Source: Forficula auricularia (taxonomy: Eukaryota > Arthropoda > Insecta > Dermaptera > Forficulidae). Taken from it: a stretch of DNA of 64,000 bases. A program made the translations under genes and the position numbers. Below are positions 31,166 through 42,719 of this stretch, piece by piece. The stretch covers positions 206,014-270,013 of the forward strand of contig JALMQS010000888.1 of NCBI GenBank assembly GCA_024734495.1. The letters run 5' to 3'. Numbering within the stretch: the stretch's first letter is position 1; each line of letters starts with the position of its first letter. A model generated the notes under the pieces. That model searched no databases and was not told the DNA's origin. It saw nothing but the letters and a program-made list of their open reading frames with translations.

Positions 31166-32509
31166 TTGTATATAAGTTACGCGCCTGAAAAGCACGTTTA
31201 TTGGGGAAAACCAGAGAACAAGAGAGACAAGCGCGCAACGCAAGGTATCCCAGGGAAAAAGCCAAACCCTCAGAAACCAACGATTTCTGCGACTTTACCC
31301 CCACCCTCGCAAGTACGTGACAACAGCCATGTCCAGTTAAAAACTGGATCACCATCAGATGGAGCTATTTTTATAACACCATCGGTGTTTGTTGAAGTTA
31401 ATTCTCTTACAGAGTTTTCAGTCAGCGCACCAACCACTGTTGAAATAACTCGCGAAGTTCACGCAAATCTTCTTGCTGATAACCCTAATTATTCTAAACA
31501 AATCCTCCCCGAATATCTAGACTATTATGGTTCTATAATGGTATGGATTAGAATCCTCCACCTGAAGAGAGCCAACGCCCAACCTTTGACGCGGTCAGAA
31601 AGTGACCTACTTGATCTAATAGTTAGTACTCCCTTTATATTACCTGAGCCAATTTTCTTATTAATTAAGTCAATAGGTAATGTAACAACCCCGACTGGTG
31701 CACATCTATACCCAACGGCACCACAATACCCAACCGAGAACATTAATGGTTTAGGCGGTTTTTATGGTCCACTAGATCCACCAGCCCTCGAAGCAGGAGC
31801 AGTCGCACAACCCCTACCACCAGGCGCAGTTCCATTCGAACAACGGCACAACCTCTATGAAGAGGTCCCTTGTCCAGGAGTCCTAGCGTTCGCAGTCCAA
31901 CGATCTATATCAAACGACGAACCAGGTGCCTACCAATCAACCATAACACACGACAACCAACAACCCAACGGAAACTTAATTGGTTTTAGACCTTTAAGTT
32001 GGAGACGAGGTGAAGCTAAGAATTTAGCATTTGATAATGGTATTACACCACAAGATTTTCCAAGCTATCCACCTAACATGTCTTTTAACTTATCGTTTCC
32101 AAAGGCAATTTCATCATGTCTTAACCAATTTAAGACATTCAAAAACCAATCAGTGACATTTAGTTCACTCAGTGAAGGCGGAGGTATCGCTCAATATGTT
32201 AGATCAGCAGCACTTGATGTTGCACCAGGATCTTTACCTATACAAAGTGATATCCAAGTCCTATCCTTTGCCAACCTACAAGCTTCAACTCCAGGAGCAG
32301 CTTTATACTTTTCTCACCAATTGTATAAAGAGGAAGACAACCTAGCTTGGTCTATGTTTCCATTGCATACACCAGCAGCATGGATTGCTAATCGCGATCT
32401 CAGACGTGACTTACCAATCGAATATACTCAAATTCGATGGCGAGTTGCATCTCGTAACGCTAAAGAATATAGACTCAATTTAATAAAACAAATGAGTACA
32501 AATCAATAG
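31166..32509 (+). CDS. Endogenous virus capsid-like ORF (partitivirus-like), long and open
   Basis: This 447-codon frame has no stop but also no ATG near its 5' end (it opens with TTG; the first in-frame ATG lies about 125 codons in). It is therefore probably truncated at the N-terminus or spliced. The N-terminal 60 residues are basic and Pro-rich. The body has YLDYYGSIMVWIRILHLKR, PEPIFLLIKSIGNVT, FYGPLD, HNLYEEVPCPG, GNLIGF and a C-terminal RDLPIEYTQIRWRV. The last four blocks have counterparts in order in the gene at 6361-7740. Strong divergence between the two indicates separate viral sources. I assign partitivirus-like capsid by overall pattern (inference). It follows a dead piggyBac fragment and is in the same + orientation as every other virus-like ORF here. 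Conservation of such a long frame without stops suggests recent integration or constraint. Confidence 0.65.
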   Translation: MYISYAPEKHVYWGKPENKRDKRATQGIPGKKPNPQKPTISATLPPPSQVRDNSHVQLKTGSPSDGAIFITPSVFVEVNSLTEFSVSAPTTVEITREVHANLLADNPNYSKQILPEYLDYYGSIMVWIRILHLKRANAQPLTRSESDLLDLIVSTPFILPEPIFLLIKSIGNVTTPTGAHLYPTAPQYPTENINGLGGFYGPLDPPALEAGAVAQPLPPGAVPFEQRHNLYEEVPCPGVLAFAVQRSISNDEPGAYQSTITHDNQQPNGNLIGFRPLSWRRGEAKNLAFDNGITPQDFPSYPPNMSFNLSFPKAISSCLNQFKTFKNQSVTFSSLSEGGGIAQYVRSAALDVAPGSLPIQSDIQVLSFANLQASTPGAALYFSHQLYKEEDNLAWSMFPLHTPAAWIANRDLRRDLPIEYTQIRWRVASRNAKEYRLNLIKQMSTNQ

Positions 32510-33527
32510 TTTTTATATATCGCCAACCCATTGCAAGAACTAGGTAACTCCAAAAAATTCTGATTCTACACCCTTGTTTTTAAATGACTTTTGACATACT
32601 TAAATAAATAATTTTTTTTTTAGATTATTCAATTAACTCAACTTTTTAAGATTAATTTTTTGAAAAATGATTCTATAGATGAAAAGTAGTTAGCGCCCGA
32701 AAGCTGGTTTGATCCTCTTCAGTTTTCTATTAGCAGAAGTGAATAGGTTTATTAGAGAAAAAGAGGTCAGAGATGAAACTTGGAATGAATATGAAAGCAA
32801 CAATTTACTATAGCCCATACAAGTTAATTCTGTGCAATGAAAGGACTACACCAGAGATAGGCAGGCGGCTCGATAGACACATTTAAAACAAATACATACA
32901 TGTTCATCACCAAATTTTTTATTAGAGTTTGGCATATCTTGAATTTTCATATCTCCACTATAAAGGAAATATTGTTATATAGCTTATCCTCAGGTATAAA
33001 TGAGCTTTTTCATGGCATAATTAAATTTTTTAAAGATATTCAATATTCTATTGTTATATTTTCGGCCAAACCCAAAGAATAATTAAAATTGTTCAAAAAA
33101 GTTATACAAAAGGAATACCGGGCTGATAAAGAATATATGCAAGAAAGAGTGTAGTCAGTTTTTCCTAACATTTTGTGTTGTATATGAGCCGATTAGAAGC
33201 CAGTGGGATCAACTCCATAAATACGCAATTCATAGAAAATTGATGTAAGTAAATAGCAACCTTAAAATAAAGCATATTCAGAAGGAAAAAAAAAGTAGGG
33301 CCCACTGAAGAAAACCGAAGTAAGGAGCAAAATCTTTAGCACTAAAAAGAATATATATAATTTATTTGATTAAAATTTAAGAAAATTTAGAAATTTACAA
33401 AAAGTGGATTTATTGCATTGGCTTCTGAACGACTCTTATATAGTTATAGAATTCCTCTACTTGAAGCGTAGGATATTAAGAAAACGGAGAAAAAGAAAAA
33501 AAAGAGAGATAATTATAACTATATTTT
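32510..33527. other. AT-rich stretch without recognised features
   Basis: Short ORFs only, none protein-like. No terminal repeats recognised. Confidence 0.4.
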
Positions 33528-33740
33528 TTATTCAAAACCGATGTTTTGAAAGGTCATTGAAGAAAATACAAAGTGACATTCCTCTCTGTGTCCTCTCTCA
33601 ATGGCAGTAACAATATTATAAAGTATACTGAGAGAGGAGACAAAGGGGATGTCACATTGTATTTCCTTCACTGACCTTTCAAAACCCCCCCGAAGAAGGA
33701 GGGAATAAACCGACGAAAAGTCGGTTTTGAATAAAAAAAG
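33528..33740. repeat. Foldback inverted repeat
   Basis: The left arm starts ttattcaaaaccgatgtttt and the right arm ends with cggttttgaataaaa. Inner blocks (ttgaaaggtca, gtgacatt, gagagagga) pair in mirror order. It forms an imperfect hairpin of about 210 bp with a short loop near 33610. Confidence 0.75.
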
Positions 33741-35073
33741 ATGGTAGAAAAATTATCCTTCTTTTTTGAACTTTGGACTGCCTCATCAAAATCCATTAAA
33801 TTCACTTATCAGCCCGTCTCAAAAAACTACTTCAATCACATATTAGAAAATCTCTCTCTCAAAAAAAATGGAAAAGTTGTGCTTTAAGTTTTGACTTTGG
33901 TAACAAAATTATTTTTTGACACTCTTTTCCTTCATCTACTAATTAATAACGATTTCTGTTAGACTCCACTGCACTCTAAACAAAGGTGGGTCGCTCCAAT
34001 AGCAACAATTATGATTATTTATGTTTTCAAAGCAACAGATGAACTGAGTGCATAAAAGTGTGAACGCTCAACAGAAAACGTTATAAGTTTATTTAATAAT
34101 GGAAGAGCTAAGTGGATGAAGATGTTAAGTTAAATTTTTTTATTAATTTAGATTTTTCATTAGAAGAACATGTGAGGACATCCTTTGTTAATAATATTGT
34201 TGTTTTTCAGTTTTGATAAACTTTCATGTACATGGTTTTAGCATATAACAGAAAAATTGAAGATGGTCATCCACAAAGCTCTTCATTTATTTAATGTGCA
34301 AAATACAGGTTTAAGTGTTTTTGCTCTAGAATTTTAAAGATATTAACTTAAGACTTATTTTACTATAAATTCTTTCTACTATTGTGAAGAAGAATAAGCG
34401 AGGGCAAGCCAAATGCTAGCAACGGTTGCCATGTTCAAAGAATCGTAGACACTATGTTGTTGGTATATTTACGCTCTTCCTAATTCCATTTCGTATTGCT
34501 TGAAGAAGACGCTGGGTGAAAACGCAACGGCTACTCCTTAAGTTGTCTTTTATAGGCAGAAGCCAAATGTTTACGTCTGTAGACACTGTAGAGTTAAAAG
34601 AAAAAATCATTAATTTAAATCATGCTCAGAATTTATTTATTTATTATAATACAAAGAAACAATAAGGGAGAAGGAAGATTATTGGTATAAGAATCAGGGC
34701 CGATATATAAATGATTTTTTAATTTTATAAAAAAAATAGTTAAGCAAATTAAAAGGAGTGAAAAAGTCATATAATAAATTGTTGTGAAAACTATTTTAAG
34801 AATATTGGGGATATTAGTTTTTTTAATTAAATATTTTTTTTGTCTTATTTGTGGTATATTAAGATGAAATTTAAATAAATAGAAAATAATTAGTAGAGAT
34901 TGTGGTGTTGGTGCAAGGTGAAACATCTTTAATAAAGATAAGAGTAAATAAATATTATATGTAATATTTATTTACTATGAGTTAAGGATTCTTGGTCACT
35001 TGTTTCACATTAAATAGAAAAGGTTAAATATAGATATAATTTAGTTGATTAAACAAATTCTTTTAGCTGTTTA
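33741..35073. other. AT-rich stretch without recognised features
   Basis: Nothing supportable; no long frame, no clear ends. Low-complexity A/T. Confidence 0.4.
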
Positions 35074-35780
35074 TTAAGGTAGTTAGGATTTTTTTGAAAT
35101 TTATACAGATTATTATTTAAATACTTCTGCATCGATTGGTGGCAAAACGAAATTTATGAACAATACAGTTCCGGAGATATTAAATTTCAAAAATCGAGTT
35201 TTTCAGGCTCTTAAGCATTGCACTATACGGGATATCGGAGAATTTATATACATATTTAATTAAAATTAAGAAATCTTTCTTACGATTTTTATAAAAAACT
35301 AAACCAACATTAAACAATAACCAATACATATTTTAAGACAATTTTTATTCATAGTTACAACACAGTTTCTGAGATAATAAGGAATAAATAATGAAAAATG
35401 TATAAAAAAAAATTTACACTAAAAACAATTTGGCAACAGCGCATTTATTTAACCAGCGAAAGATGTATAAAGCGCGCATGCGCTAGATTTTTTCAAAATT
35501 ATAATTTTCATAAGGTGTAACGTAGGCGTTCATTACATTTGTTAAAAAATAACAAAACGATTTTTTTAGAAATTTAAAATGTATTTTATCTGTCATTTTA
35601 ATATAAAAATATTCAATCTCTTACAATGGTGGCAAATTTGTCAAACGAGCAAGGGATTGGCTAGAATTGGTACATGCATAAACAGAAAAAAGTTTTGGGC
35701 TTTGAATTATGAATTCTTATTGTCTGTTCTAAATACTCTAGCAAGTTTTTGCTAGTATTGTCGCGAAACAACTACCTTAA
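35074..35780 (+). mobile_element. TTAA-flanked non-autonomous element, family 1 copy 1
   Basis: The ends are TTAA-ggtagtt and aactacc-TTAA. The body matches the copy at 41126-41829 over most of its length (for example tctgcatcgattggtg and tattgtcgcgaaacaactac). TTAA duplication is the rule for piggyBac-type insertion, although the TIR is not the standard one. No coding capacity. Confidence 0.75.
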
Positions 35781-36150
35781 ATCGATTTTTTTTAATATTA
35801 AAGAGTCATGTAGTTGAATTGTGGTATTTCTAAATTTAAAGCTTATGCTAAGGTTTCGACCTTAGATTAATGGCATTTTCAGAGCTACAATGGATATTTT
35901 TAATCATTTTATAAAACAATACATTAGATCATCATCAGTTAACCTATAATCGGAGTAGGTGCTCATACTTGACAACGATCGCAGAATAAGTCGATCGAAA
36001 CGTCTTAGTTATATTGTATTGTTTGTGTTCAATAGTTCAATAAATAATTATAATTATGTGTGATTTAAATAAAAATTCAAATTTTAATACATTATTGAAG
36101 GAGACAATAAAAGAGTGTGTCTTCTACTGGAATTATAAATTTTATTTATT

Positions 36151-36200
36151 TATAACGAGACTATAGTTTCGAGGCTTTGCCCTCTTCATCAGTCTATTAC
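36151..36200 (-). ncRNA. Hammerhead-ribozyme-like motif
   Basis: On the minus strand: CTGATGA, then a near-perfect stem II with loop AAA, then GAA and the palindrome ACTATAGT followed by C. All type-I hammerhead core positions are matched. The copy at 36297 is its mirror partner. Confidence 0.6.
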
Positions 36201-36296
36201 AATTGATTCACAGGAATTAATTTATGAAACAACTACAATTGATTCACAGGAATTAATTTATGAAACATTCATAAATTAATTCCTGTGAATCAAGTG

Positions 36297-36347
36297 TAAT
36301 AGACTGATGAAGAGGGCAAAGCCCTCGAAACTATAGTCTCGTTATAA
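36297..36347 (+). ncRNA. Hammerhead-ribozyme-like motif
   Basis: CTGATGA is followed by stem II GAGGGC-AAA-GCCCTC (six perfect pairs), then GAA, then the self-complementary stem III ACTATAGT, then C at the predicted cleavage position. Flanking AATAGA and TCGTTAT can form a stem I with a 2-nt bulge. A minimal palindromic stem III is what PLE hammerheads have. Confidence 0.65.
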
Positions 36348-36449
36348 ATAAATAAAATTTATAATTCCAGCAGAAGACACACTCTTTTATTGTCTCCTTC
36401 AATATATAAAAATTCTTCTACTCTCGGCACAAAAACTTTAAATTTAATA

Positions 36450-37310
36450 CATTAGATTTTAGAAGATAATATCTAACAAGTGTATGTATATTGTACACAT
36501 AATTTTGAAAATATTTAAACAAATGGAATCCATAACTATCAGAACATATAGATATATTTAGAAAAGTATAAATAAAATACATAGAAATTGAAATATACAA
36601 AAATATCTACACAGGTAATTTTAGTTTAAAGATAAAAAAATTTGTTTTTTCATTTATTTGAATACGTTTCAGTGTGAAGAAAATTTTGAATAATTTATAT
36701 TTAAAAATCTTAGTTTAAAATAGCATACTTATTTAAATTCATTAGCGGGTTGATGTGTGGGGGGGGGGGGGGAGGGGGGGGAGCTTGAGTCTCCTAAACC
36801 TACTATTCCTATGACATGTTCTATGTTTTATTTAAATGTTTATACCTTCGATATTTTCCTCATTTTTTTTTATTTTCTAACTCTCATTTCATTGTTTGGA
36901 TGTGTAGAAAACGAAGGATCCAGCATATTTTCATTATTTTCAACCATGTCTTCTAAAAAAGCCCTTTTTCTCCAAAATAATGTATGTTTCTTGAATATCA
37001 GCACAACTCTAAAAAATATTAAATCATAAATTAATGTTAATTTATTAATTATATAATATATTATATAGATAGTATATTTTATTGGAAAAATTTGGGGGCG
37101 GCATTTTGGCTGTAAGTGTAAGAAAAATATTGATGTGTTAAAATACCCAATTATTAGAAAATTTCACATTTTTTTCTTTTGCTAATAATTTATAATGCGT
37201 AGCGTGTTTATTACTATTCATGTCTAAAAGCTAAAATTCTTATAATATATTATATACCTACGATTTAAATACAATGTTCAAAGAAATGCTACTTTTTTTT
37301 TTTTTTTCTT
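36450..37310. other. AT-rich stretch with a G-tract
   Basis: A run of about 15 G followed by a near-run of 9 G lies at 36758-36781. A short frame around it is low-complexity. Nothing else is recognised. Confidence 0.4.
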
Positions 37311-37329
37311 TTTTTTTATGATAATGATG

Positions 37330-37680
37330 AGAGAAGGAGTTACACCAAAAAAGGTGCAACCCCTAAAGGCCTGGGTTGGCCCCTCCATCGTGAAAAGAAG
37401 AAGAAAGAATTTTATGGGTTGGGCGGGGGTCGAAGGTATCTGTGGATACGGGTCTTAAATAGCTGAAGGTTATAGGTCGCGGGAAAGATGGTGGCAGGGA
37501 GCGAGTTCCAGTCTCTGGAGGTCAAAGGGATAAAAGAGTTGGCGAAAGCGCTTGTTCGAATTTTATCCAATTTGACAGCGAAGGGGTGCTGAGCGTTAGA
37601 AAACCGCGTGTTTCGCGTAAAGAGGGCATTAGGGGGATAATTGATTTCAGCTCGACTGAACAGACACCGTGATAGTATCT
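37330..37680 (-). mobile_element. 5'-truncated LINE 3' end (copy 2, minus strand)
   Basis: The reverse complement matches 44980-45380 closely: the C-terminal RT tail (FANSFIPLTSRDWNSLP-type block), then the 3' UTR with ggtgcaacccctaaaggcc. The poly(A) lies at about 37291-37318 as a T-run. Confidence 0.8.
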
Positions 37681-37929
37681 GTAAGAATTTAGAATGTATT
37701 TTTTAACTGATGGTGATTCTGTTGACCATAAATGGTGTAGAATTCTGCGCTTTTGGACAAAAAAGAAAGCTTTAAGCAATGTACTGAGCTTAATTGAATA
37801 TGAAATTTCGAAAAGGGCGCATCTCGAATTTTTTGACAAATACACTTTTTCATATAAATGTAATCTTCCCTGCACCTACTATGCTCGAAAAAGACACAAC
37901 TCTGGTATTAATTTTACTACCAACGTCAT

Positions 37930-38480
37930 GGCGTGTACAATAATAATTTTGAAAAGGCATCTCTAGGAGATGTGTCCATTTATAGTGGCAAAGTACATAT
38001 TAATCATCTGAAAATTGAAGACATTGCAAAGGTGAAACAATACCGGCAGAATTTACACTTTTACGACGAAATACTGCAAAGGTCAACTACAAACGAAAGA
38101 GAGCCTGCAGAAGTTTTTAAAGAAAAAGTCTGTTACTTATTCATGTTTGATTTATTATGTTTAATTTTAGATACCCAGGGCCACGCCGACTATAGGGCGA
38201 ATGTGTACAAAACACACAGGCGGCCAAGTCAAAGGGCGGCAAAACAGCTAGACAGGCACTTGACTAACCGTCACCGCTCCGAATGTTTCCAAACACTGCA
38301 TTGGCTATTTGAATTTTTTTAACGCTAAAAGTAGCAGTAGCTTCGGGGGAAAGGTATTTTTCAAAACTTAAGTTGATAACAACGTTTTTAAGATCGACTA
38401 TGGCACAAGAAAGACTTAGCCATTTAGCAATGATGTCCATAGAAAGTGACATTCTTTCTTTTAAGTGCCATATCAGGTCT
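37930..38480 (+). pseudogene. hAT (ZMYM1-like) transposase C-terminal remnant
   Basis: Frames carry a DEILQRSTTNER region, then VAVASGERYFSKLKLITTF and LRSTMAQERLSHLAMMSIE, the dimerisation domain of ZMYM1-type hAT transposases. Frame changes and stops intervene. The 3' end is covered by a SINE in reverse orientation. Confidence 0.75.
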
Positions 38481-38490
38481 CCCTCACTTT

Positions 38491-38627
38491 CGGCTCCTTT
38501 CCACATATACCTGTGCTGAGTGTGTTTAGCTGTGTTTTACACAGATATACGGGACCTACTTTTTAACGCCGGTTCCGAACGGCTAGTTTGGAGAGGTTAC
38601 TAGGGAATTATACTCTTGGTAGGTTGG
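38491..38627 (-). mobile_element. Truncated SINE, copy 2
   Basis: The reverse complement aligns with the 3' two-thirds of the intact SINE at 62613-62900 (gaggttactagg, accggttccgaacggcta). The tRNA-like head is missing. Confidence 0.85.
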
Positions 38628-38883
38628 CGGGATCCTATTCCCTTCGACGAGTTAATCAAAGATTTTGCCGAAAAAAGGCAAGAAAATAATATTTTCAATA
38701 ATTTATTTTGTTCAAAATTTTTATTTTTTTGGTACTTTCTTTGATTTTTATTAACATTTTTAATTTTTATCTATACTTTGGTGATAACCAAAGTAGAAAT
38801 TCCGTCAAACATTCGCCACTTATAGGATTAACAAACAATCTCACTCTCGGGCGGGATCGTTCGTAAAAGTTTATCCTTTAAAG

Positions 38884-40315
38884 CAGAGGTCGGCAACCTG
38901 CGGGCCGCATGCGGCCCTTTGCAACTTTTCCCGCAGCCCGCCAAAGAACCAATATAATTTTAGGAAAAATCAACAAACTTAGAGAGTGATCGTGGCGAAA
39001 TGTGTACGGTGACAATCTCAATTCAGACAAAATAAAATTGATTCTTTACAAAAATCATTAGAAGCATAACAAAACGTTTTTAAAAAATGTAAGGAACAAA
39101 GTTCAGCATTGGTCAAAACGTCCTTACATATTTTGAAATTAATTGCTGAACATAACAAACCATTTACGGATGGAGAGTTTATTAAAAAATGTATTTTGGC
39201 TGCTGTTAACGAAATTTGTCCGGAAAAAATTAAAAAATTTGAAGATATTAGTTTGTATGGACGAACAGTAGTTCGACGTATTGAAAATATATCAACTAAT
39301 ATGTTTAATAAATTAAAAGAAAATTCTTCACAATTTGAGTATTTTTCACTACACTGGATGAAAGCAACAATATAACTAGCACCGCTCAATTGTTGATTTT
39401 TATCCGTGGAATTGATAAACAATTTTGTGTAACAGAAGAACTTGCTGCATTAAAAAGCGTCTATGGGAATACAAGAGGTGAAGATATATTTTTGCAACTA
39501 TTAGATGTTTTCAATATGTGCGATCTCAAGTGGGAAAAATTAAAAAATGTGACAACTGACGGTGCAAAGAACATGAAGGTTCACAATACTGGTTTGGTAG
39601 GCATGATTAATAAAAAATTGAAAGAATTAAATATTACACAGCCTTCTCTACAACTTCATTGTATTATCCATCAACATGCACTTTGCGCAAAAGTTGTAAA
39701 TTTGAAAAATGTTGTAGTAAAGTCCATCAATTATATTCGCAAAAACGGTATGAACCATCGAACATTCCGGAATTTCTTAAATGAAATTGACGCAGAATAT
39801 GAAGATATCATTTATTTTTCTGAAGTAAGATGGCTCAGCCGTGGGAAAGTTTTAAAATTTTTTTCCAGTTGATAGACGAATTTCATAAAATCAAAATATA
39901 GAACGAGGTTGACGGTTGAAAATTTACAAAACTTGTTGAGGATCTCAGTATACTAAACACAACCGGACTTAAATGAATTATCAAACAAGAACAAAAAGCG
40001 CATTGAATTTTAATGAATGAATGAAATGAAAGATAAAACTATTTTCCTTAATATTTTATATATTTTATATTTACATATTTATACATTTGTAATTGGAATT
40101 GTATTTTCTTTTTTTCCCTTTTTAAAATTTTTGTTCTCTGACATTATTGTTATTATAGCATGTCAACAAAAAATAAATTTTGTCTATATTTATTTTTAAT
40201 AATATTTATACTCGTATATGATATAAAAGCACTATTTAAGTTACATTTGAATGTGCGGCCCGCATAAAATTTTTTATTTTGAAAATGGTCCGCCGTCCGA
40301 AAAAGGTTGCCGACC
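38884..40315 (+). mobile_element. Internally deleted hAT transposon (hAT-3)
   Basis: The left end is cagaggtcggcaacctgcgg and the right end ggttgccgacc; ctttaaag flanks it on both sides (38876-38883 and 40316-40323). The right terminus lacks the last few bases of the expected inverse. cggcaacc ends are typical of this hAT group. Confidence 0.8.
39109..39872 (+). pseudogene. hAT-3 transposase (GTF2IRD2/SCAND3-like), truncated
   Basis: Frame 1 (39109-39375) has KPFTDGEFIKKCILAAVNEI and ends at FSLHWMKATI near the first catalytic block. Frame 2 (39390-39872) has NVTTDGAKNMKV, LQLHCIIHQHALCAKVV and FSEVRWLSRGKVLKFF. A shift separates the frames around 39370. The insertion domain and the dimerisation domain after EVRWLSRG are missing, matching an internal deletion. 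The transposase is not functional. Confidence 0.85.
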
Positions 40316-40716
40316 CTTTAAAGTGACAAATGTTTGACGGAATTTCTACTTTGGTGATACATCACTTGAGTTGCTTTATGTTATAAGTTTAGTTTAAAAG
40401 TTATGTATATTACACATGTTTTATATCAAAATTAAATATAATTATTAGCATTTCATTTCAATTTTATTTATTATGTGTACCTATCCTACCTATCAATCAA
40501 TTTTTAGCTAGAAGTGGTAAGGGGTGATGATGCTTCTTAAAATTTTGTGTACTCAATACCGTGAAAGGCATATCTCATACATATAAAATATTTGAAAATG
40601 TATATATAATAAAGTTGAACATCAAATATTTCTGTATTATTCGATTGCAAATTTTACACTAACTACTTTAGAAAATAATTAGTTTTTTCATTATTGAACA
40701 TTTTCAATTTTCAAAC

Positions 40717-41025
40717 ATGTGGCCTTTTCGAAATTGCAGATTCAATTACAAAGTTAAAATTTACCTCAAACCTTACTACTATAGTGCTTTAAGAATATCC
40801 CTAACGATTCCACTAAGTGTAGCAAGTGGCGAAAGGAGTTTCTCTAAGTTAAAATTAATTAAGAACTTTTTACGTTCGACTAGTACACAAACTCGTCTTC
40901 ATGGTTTGGACATTTTGGCAATAATTGAGCATGAAATTTCTAGTCAATTAAATTTTAAAGATGTAATAAAAAAGCAATTTGAGCCGCGAAAGTTAAATAA
41001 TGTAATCAATAATTTCTTATATTAA
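40717..41025 (+). pseudogene. hAT dimerisation-domain fragment
   Basis: The frame reads ALRISLTIPLSVASGERSF and SKLKLIKNFLRSTSTQTRLH, the C-terminal dimerisation block of ZMYM1-type hAT transposases. It ends in a natural-looking stop at 41025. Upstream catalytic parts are absent. Confidence 0.85.
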
Positions 41026-41072
41026 TTATGAAAATTATTTTATTATTTTTTTAAAAGGAAAAATGAATTGAG

Positions 41073-41100
41073 CATCCGACGGGATTCGAACCCGTGTCTT
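41073..41100 (-). ncRNA. tRNA-like T-arm / B-box fragment
   Basis: The minus strand reads cgggttcgaatcccg followed by an acceptor-like tcggatgct. This is a perfect T-arm with a Pol III B box, but no D-arm or anticodon arm is found upstream. It is a tRNA-derived remnant or SINE piece, not a functional tRNA. Confidence 0.5.
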
Positions 41101-41125
41101 TCTCCTTTACGCGAAGAAAATTGCT

Positions 41126-41829
41126 TTAAGGTAGATGTTTCACCAAATGGGTTTTCTTAAAATTTTTTTGAAATTCATACAGATTATTATTTAAATACTT
41201 CTGCATCGATTGGTGAAATTTATGAACAATATAGTTCCGGAGATATTAAATTCCAAAGATAGAGTTTTTCAGATTCTTATACATTGCACTCTACGGGATA
41301 TCGGAAAGTTGACATGCAAAATCTGATTATAATTAAAAAACTCTTCTTACCTTTGTTATAAAAAACTAAACCAACATTAAACAATAACAAATACATTTTT
41401 TAAGAAAATTTAAATTCATAGTTACAATACAGTTTCTGAGATAATAATGAATAAATAATGAAAAATGTATAATCAAAAATTTACAGTAAAAACAAGCTGG
41501 CAACAACGGATTTATTTAACATAAAAAGTGGGTTAACTTTGTTTCTGTGACCTTTTTTTCGCTTCAGCCATTGTCGCAACAGCTTTCAATCGCTTAATAG
41601 GAACTTTTTGTTTTATAAATCTTCCTTTATAATGTACTTTATCTGACATTTCTATGATAAAATATATATAAGCTCGCACAGTGTTGCCAGATTTCTCAAA
41701 CGAGCACGGGATTGCCTAGTAGTGGTACATAAAACAGCAAAAAGTTTTGGGTTTATGAATCCTTATTGTCTGTTCTATATACTCTAGCATTAACTTTTTG
41801 CTAGTATTGTCGCGAAACAACTACCTTAA
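41126..41829 (+). mobile_element. TTAA-flanked non-autonomous element, family 1 copy 2
   Basis: It has the same ends as the copy at 35074-35780 (TTAAGGTAG... and CAACTACCTTAA) and about 85-90% similar body by eye. It lies right next to the tRNA-like fragment. Confidence 0.75.
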
Positions 41830-41939
41830 GAAAAAATTAAGACTAACGTTTAAAAGTTAATTTGTCTAAAATGTAATAAAAAAAGTTTGCAGAATTGAAA
41901 GTGAGAAAAAAGTTTTTGTTACGTTAGGGCATAGTTAGG

Positions 41940-42150
41940 GGGCAAGGGGGCGGTGCCCCTACAAAACTCATTGCCCCCCCCACCCCTAAAAAAAATCGAA
42001 ACTCCATTATTACACATAAGTATTTCTCATTAAATTATTTCGTTACTTCCAAAATTTATCAATTCTACTAAAAAGTTAGTTGATCTCTAATCGGAATCGA
42101 AATTGAAACCTTGTGGTGGCTAATCAGCTAAAAGTTCATGTTATACCTTG
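41940..42150 (+). repeat. Dispersed repeat shared with 45765-45930
   Basis: Blocks such as aaaactcattgcccc, tttatcaattctacta and aagttagttgatct occur in the same order at 45765-45930. It is a longer direct repeat whose identity is unknown. Confidence 0.7.
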
Positions 42151-42194
42151 TTTTATTTTCAAAATTATGGCATTTTGTTTGATGGTACACATTT

Positions 42195-42719
42195 TTAAGG
42201 AGGTTCTTTCGCGACAATCCACACAAAAAGTTTTAGCCTCGTAACCACTCTATAAATATAAACGGAACTAAAATTTTAGGTTATGTTTTTTTAACGTGAC
42301 TGTACACTCACACTACGAAATCTCTATGGATACACACATACTTGCCGGATCGTTTCCAAGCCATTGTCCTTATATCCCCTCCACTAAAAATAGTCGCCCA
42401 AATATGTTTGTTTTTTATCAAAACTACGTGGTAAATAATTTCTATTTTTTTTTTTAAGTTACTCCGAATATATTTTTCTAACAAATATTGGTTTTTCATC
42501 AAGATGGTTAAAGTCCTTCAATGAAAAAAAATAAAATAATGATCATATCCCCACCCTTTCTCTGTCTACCCTATGTAAAAATATCATTTTTAATTGCTAT
42601 TATTTCATGTTTGGTGTGGTAAATCGTTTTCAAATTTTAACAGTATGTGTATTATGCTTTTAATGACTTATATTCCAAAGACTTCTTGAATTTTTGCATT
42701 TGTGAAAGAACTACCTTAA
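42195..42719 (+). mobile_element. TTAA-flanked non-autonomous element, family 2 copy 1
   Basis: The ends are TTAAGGaGGTTCTTTCgcgac and gtGAAAGAACTACCTTAA. An inverted partner lies at 44690-45759. Non-coding. Confidence 0.75.

Larger units (their letters stand above)
36098..36447. repeat. Foldback formed by two inverted hammerhead-bearing repeats
   Basis: The left half (minus strand) and right half (plus strand) are mirror copies meeting at about 36250. They share the tail gtgtcttctactggaattat / agcagaagacacactcttt and the core described in the next entries. Between them a 38-bp stretch (acaattgattcacaggaatt...) is itself duplicated in direct orientation. Confidence 0.85.
38781..40358. mobile_element. 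TIR element that was the target of hAT-3
   Basis: Inverted ends accaaagtagaaattccgtc (38788 on) and its mirror gacggaatttctactttggt (40334-40353) bracket a unit that hAT-3 has entered. Without hAT-3 the remainder is a MITE of about 140 bp. Confidence 0.7.

Noticed and set aside
36757..37029. Small ORF beginning in a G-tract
   Set aside because: Low-complexity Gly run followed by hydrophobic AT-driven codons; no sign of a real protein.
37522..37875. Minus-strand 117-codon ORF as a gene
   Set aside because: Its C-terminal half is the LINE RT tail; the rest is a chance extension.
41073..41122. Functional tRNA gene on the minus strand
   Set aside because: Only the T-arm and part of the acceptor are present; no D-arm, no anticodon arm at the right spacing.
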